Source: an uncultured Eubacteriales bacterium
Lineage (GTDB): Bacteria > Bacillota > Clostridia > UBA1381 > UBA9506
Direction of reading: 5' to 3'
Assembly: GCA_902478395.1 (NCBI GenBank)
Contig: CABSKZ010000146.1
Span: forward strand, 1 to 7,025
DNA: 7,025 bases
The notes under the pieces are model-generated. The model was not told where the DNA came from and ran no database searches. It saw nothing but the letters and a program-made list of their open reading frames with translations. Below, one piece after another: positions 5,748-7,025 of the stretch. The stretch's first letter is position 1, and each line of letters opens with the position of its first letter. Both the position numbers and the translations under genes were made by a program.

Positions 5748-5836
5748 CAACCATGCGGCATGGGAGATCTTAGGTCCCCATATGCGGAGCGATATGAATC
5801 CGGCCGCTTAAAGAGGCGGGGAACATAAAGGCGAGG

Positions 5837-6493
5837 TTATATTTCAAGGCGGTAGCCCACCTTGTATACCGCGACGATTTTATCCTCCAGCCCCAGCTTT
5901 TTGCGCAGGCGCTGCACATGCAGATCAACGGTTCTGCTGTCTCCCAGAAAATCGCTCTCCCAAATCCGTTCATAGATGGTTTCCCGGAACAGCGCAATAT
6001 TCTTATTCTGTACAAACAGCAACAGCAATTCATATTCTTTCATCGTGAGGTTCACCGGACTCCCATTTTTCCTCACCGTGCGGGAACGGGTATCTACTTC
6101 GATGTCGCCTAGGACGATATGTTCGTCGTATTTATGGTAGCGCCGCAGCACGGATTCGACGCGCGCGAGAAGTTCAACGATTTCAAACGGCTTGACGAGG
6201 TAGTCGTCTGCGCCGAGCCGCAGCCCCTTGACGCGTTCCTCGACAGAACCTTTTGCCGTAATGAAAATGACAGGGATTCCCGACGGACGGATGTATTCCA
6301 TCAGTTCATATCCGTTCACCTCCGGCAGCATCACATCGAGCAGAATCAGGTCGTAACTGTTTGACTCTATCAGATCTGCGGCCCGCATTCCGTTGTCGGC
6401 GTTCTCGCAGGCGTAACCGGCGGCGGTCAGATTCATTTTTATCAGGTCGGAAATCGGTTTTTCATCTTCCACGATTAATACTTTAACCACCAT
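5837..6493 (-). CDS. OmpR/PhoB-family response regulator (VanR-like)
   Basis: This 218-residue DNA-binding regulator is the partner of the sensor kinase downstream. The receiver domain (3-112) has the acidic pocket E9/D10, the phosphoacceptor D53 in LILLDVMLPEVNGYE, T79 in VIFITAKG, and K101 in YLVKPFE. The winged-helix DNA-binding domain (about 125-218) contains LTMKEYELLLLF, the recognition region DSRTVDLHVQRLRKKLG, and the terminal hairpin VYKVGYRLEI. Length and motifs are standard for the family. The annotated ATG is only four bases after GGAGG; the next codon is GTG and would give a seven-base spacing, so the real start may be one codon later. Two 11-base-spaced GATGCAA repeats overlap its promoter, consistent with autoregulation. 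Its likely targets are its own operon and vanY. Confidence 0.95.
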   Translation of the reverse strand: MVVKVLIVEDEKPISDLIKMNLTAAGYACENADNGMRAADLIESNSYDLILLDVMLPEVNGYELMEYIRPSGIPVIFITAKGSVEERVKGLRLGADDYLVKPFEIVELLARVESVLRRYHKYDEHIVLGDIEVDTRSRTVRKNGSPVNLTMKEYELLLLFVQNKNIALFRETIYERIWESDFLGDSRTVDLHVQRLRKKLGLEDKIVAVYKVGYRLEI

Positions 6494-6513
6494 ATGGCCT
6501 CCGTTTTGTCAGA

Positions 6514-6553
6514 ATGTATCTATTCTAGCGCTTTTTTGCATCATAGTTGCATC
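6514..6553 (-). promoter_or_regulatory. Response-regulator promoter with 11-base-spaced GATGCAA repeats
   Basis: On the minus strand the -10 TAGAAT lies at 6527-6522, and the -35 position at 17-base spacing reads GCAACT, a poor match. GATGCAA occurs at 6553-6547 and 6542-6536, an exact 11-base period covering the -35 region, with eight bases between the second copy and the -10. This geometry resembles PhoB-type promoters in which the activator box replaces the -35 element. A third, weaker copy, GATACAT (6520-6514), is in phase at two further periods, close to the likely start site. The heptamer matches the repeats upstream of vanY. Confidence 0.6.
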
Positions 6554-6554
6554 T

Positions 6555-6721
6555 TTGCGGCAGAAAGTTTGGGTTTCTATGATATACGCAGGTGTCACAC
6601 ACCCTTTCTTCACCGATGCTGATTTTCACTGACAGGTGTTTTCAGTGCTTTCCCGGACAAAACGCTTCGTTCGGTTCCATGAATACATCCCACAGGGAAG
6701 AAAAAACTTCCGCGCAGTTCA
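6555..6721. other. Spacer between partial gene and two-component promoter
   Basis: This stretch holds no credible gene. It has three small stem-loops. GGTGT/ACACC at 6591-6603 has a 3-base loop. CACTGA/TCAGTG at 6627-6647 has a 9-base loop and is the best candidate for ending the upstream transcript, although on the minus strand it is followed only by AAAATC. GGAAG/CTTCC at 6698-6713 has a loop of six A on the plus strand. None has a proper U tract, so the terminator of the partial gene is not identified with confidence. Confidence 0.3.
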
Positions 6722-7025
6722 TCAGTTTTGTTCCGCAAGTACCTTGCCGCACCAATCAAGCAGAAGCTCGAAAAAGAATTCCGGATGCTCCTTCCTTTGC
6801 TGTGCGAAGGCCTCCCAATTCATGCAGATCTGTAAAATTTCCCGCTCTTTTTCTTCCAGCATCGGCAGGAGTGCCTGCTTCGTCGGAGGCATACTGCCGG
6901 TACGGAGAAAAGAAACGGCGCGCAAAACAAAAAAAGCCGTTTTATAGGCTCCGGCAAGGTTCTCTGCTTCCGTTTTGCCATACAGGTAGCTGTGGCAGAC
7001 CTCATGATACAAATTTGCCGCACCA
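6722..7025 (-). CDS. C-terminal part of a possible nucleotidyltransferase-family protein
   Basis: Only the last 100 or so residues are inside the window; the frame is open to the edge, so the start lies outside. The visible part is all-helical: ANLYHEVCHSYLYGKTEAEN, then AYKTAFFVLRAVSFLRTGSM, PPTKQALLPMLEEKEREIL, and a final helix FFFELLLDWCGKVLAEQN. A helix with the pattern AFFVLRAVSFLRTG, followed by a short loop with PPTKQALLP, resembles the helical C-terminal domain after the catalytic domain in clostridial nucleotidyltransferases of the MNT/kanamycin-nucleotidyltransferase type. The catalytic domain itself is not visible, so this is tentative. A TTG within the window is not taken as the start because the frame continues past it. 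It ends in TGA and is separated from the response regulator by 228 bases, so it is probably a separate unit. Confidence 0.5.
   Translation of the reverse strand, partial: GAANLYHEVCHSYLYGKTEAENLAGAYKTAFFVLRAVSFLRTGSMPPTKQALLPMLEEKEREILQICMNWEAFAQQRKEHPEFFFELLLDWCGKVLAEQN

Noticed and set aside
5308..5754. Minus-strand 148-codon frame overlapping the kinase start and the spacer
   Set aside because: It has no ribosome site before its ATG, most of it is a shifted reading of the kinase gene, and its product has no recognisable features.
5770..6033. Short minus-strand frame ending in the regulator-kinase spacer
   Set aside because: It is mostly an out-of-frame reading of the response regulator, with no ribosome site.
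6636..6947. Plus-strand 103-codon frame opposite the partial gene
   Set aside because: It is antisense to the helical C-terminal coding sequence, has no ribosome site, and has a composition typical of a shadow frame.
7006..7012. A further GATACAA, on the plus strand inside the partial gene
   Set aside because: It is a single copy in coding sequence, in the opposite orientation, with no 11-base-spaced partner, so chance is sufficient.

Overview
The window looks like chromosomal DNA from a low-to-moderate GC Gram-positive anaerobe of the class Clostridia, probably a gut or gut-like Oscillospirales/Ruminococcaceae-type organism. This is inferred from strong GGAGG-type ribosome sites, intrinsic terminators, and families typical of that group (DUF6483-like protein, BmrR-like MerR regulator, zinc-dependent PLC-like protein, VanY-type peptidase). 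The species cannot be fixed from the sequence alone. Every gene I can support lies on the minus strand, so transcription runs from high to low coordinates.

Right end (7025 to 6494): the 3' end of a gene entering from outside the window, possibly a nucleotidyltransferase, then a spacer carrying the promoter of the next unit. Core (6493 to 2403): an OmpR/PhoB-type response regulator, a 204-base spacer with a large hairpin and a possible internal promoter, a two-TM HAMP sensor kinase, an unrecognised membrane-anchored protein whose start overlaps the kinase stop by four bases, a membrane-anchored VanY-type D,D-carboxypeptidase behind its own promoter region, and a 26-codon reading frame tucked against the vanY stop. 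The arrangement resembles vanR-vanS-vanY, but no vanH/vanA/vanX-type ligase genes are in the window. Adjustment of peptidoglycan stem peptides in response to an envelope signal is therefore a safer reading than glycopeptide resistance.

The most informative regulatory observation is one heptamer, GATRCAA on the minus strand, repeated at an exact 11-base period in two places. Two copies overlap the -35 region of the response-regulator promoter, with a weaker copy in phase further down. Three copies lie directly upstream of the vanY promoter region. An 11-base direct-repeat period is what OmpR/PhoB-family dimers bind, so this is a good candidate for the regulator's own box. It would link autoregulation of the two-component system to vanY expression.

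Left part (2378 to 1): a BmrR-like MerR regulator with its own promoter, whose 19-base spacer is the hallmark of MerR-controlled promoters; a strong bidirectional terminator; a DUF6483-like small protein with a good promoter; and a zinc-dependent phospholipase-C-family protein that lacks a signal peptide. The PLC-like gene has a perfect -10 box, no good -35 box, and an 11-base-spaced direct repeat of a different sequence upstream. The window ends at two tandem perfect hairpins that look like a dispersed repeat or a terminator pair. No RNA genes, CRISPR arrays, transposases or frameshifted genes were seen.
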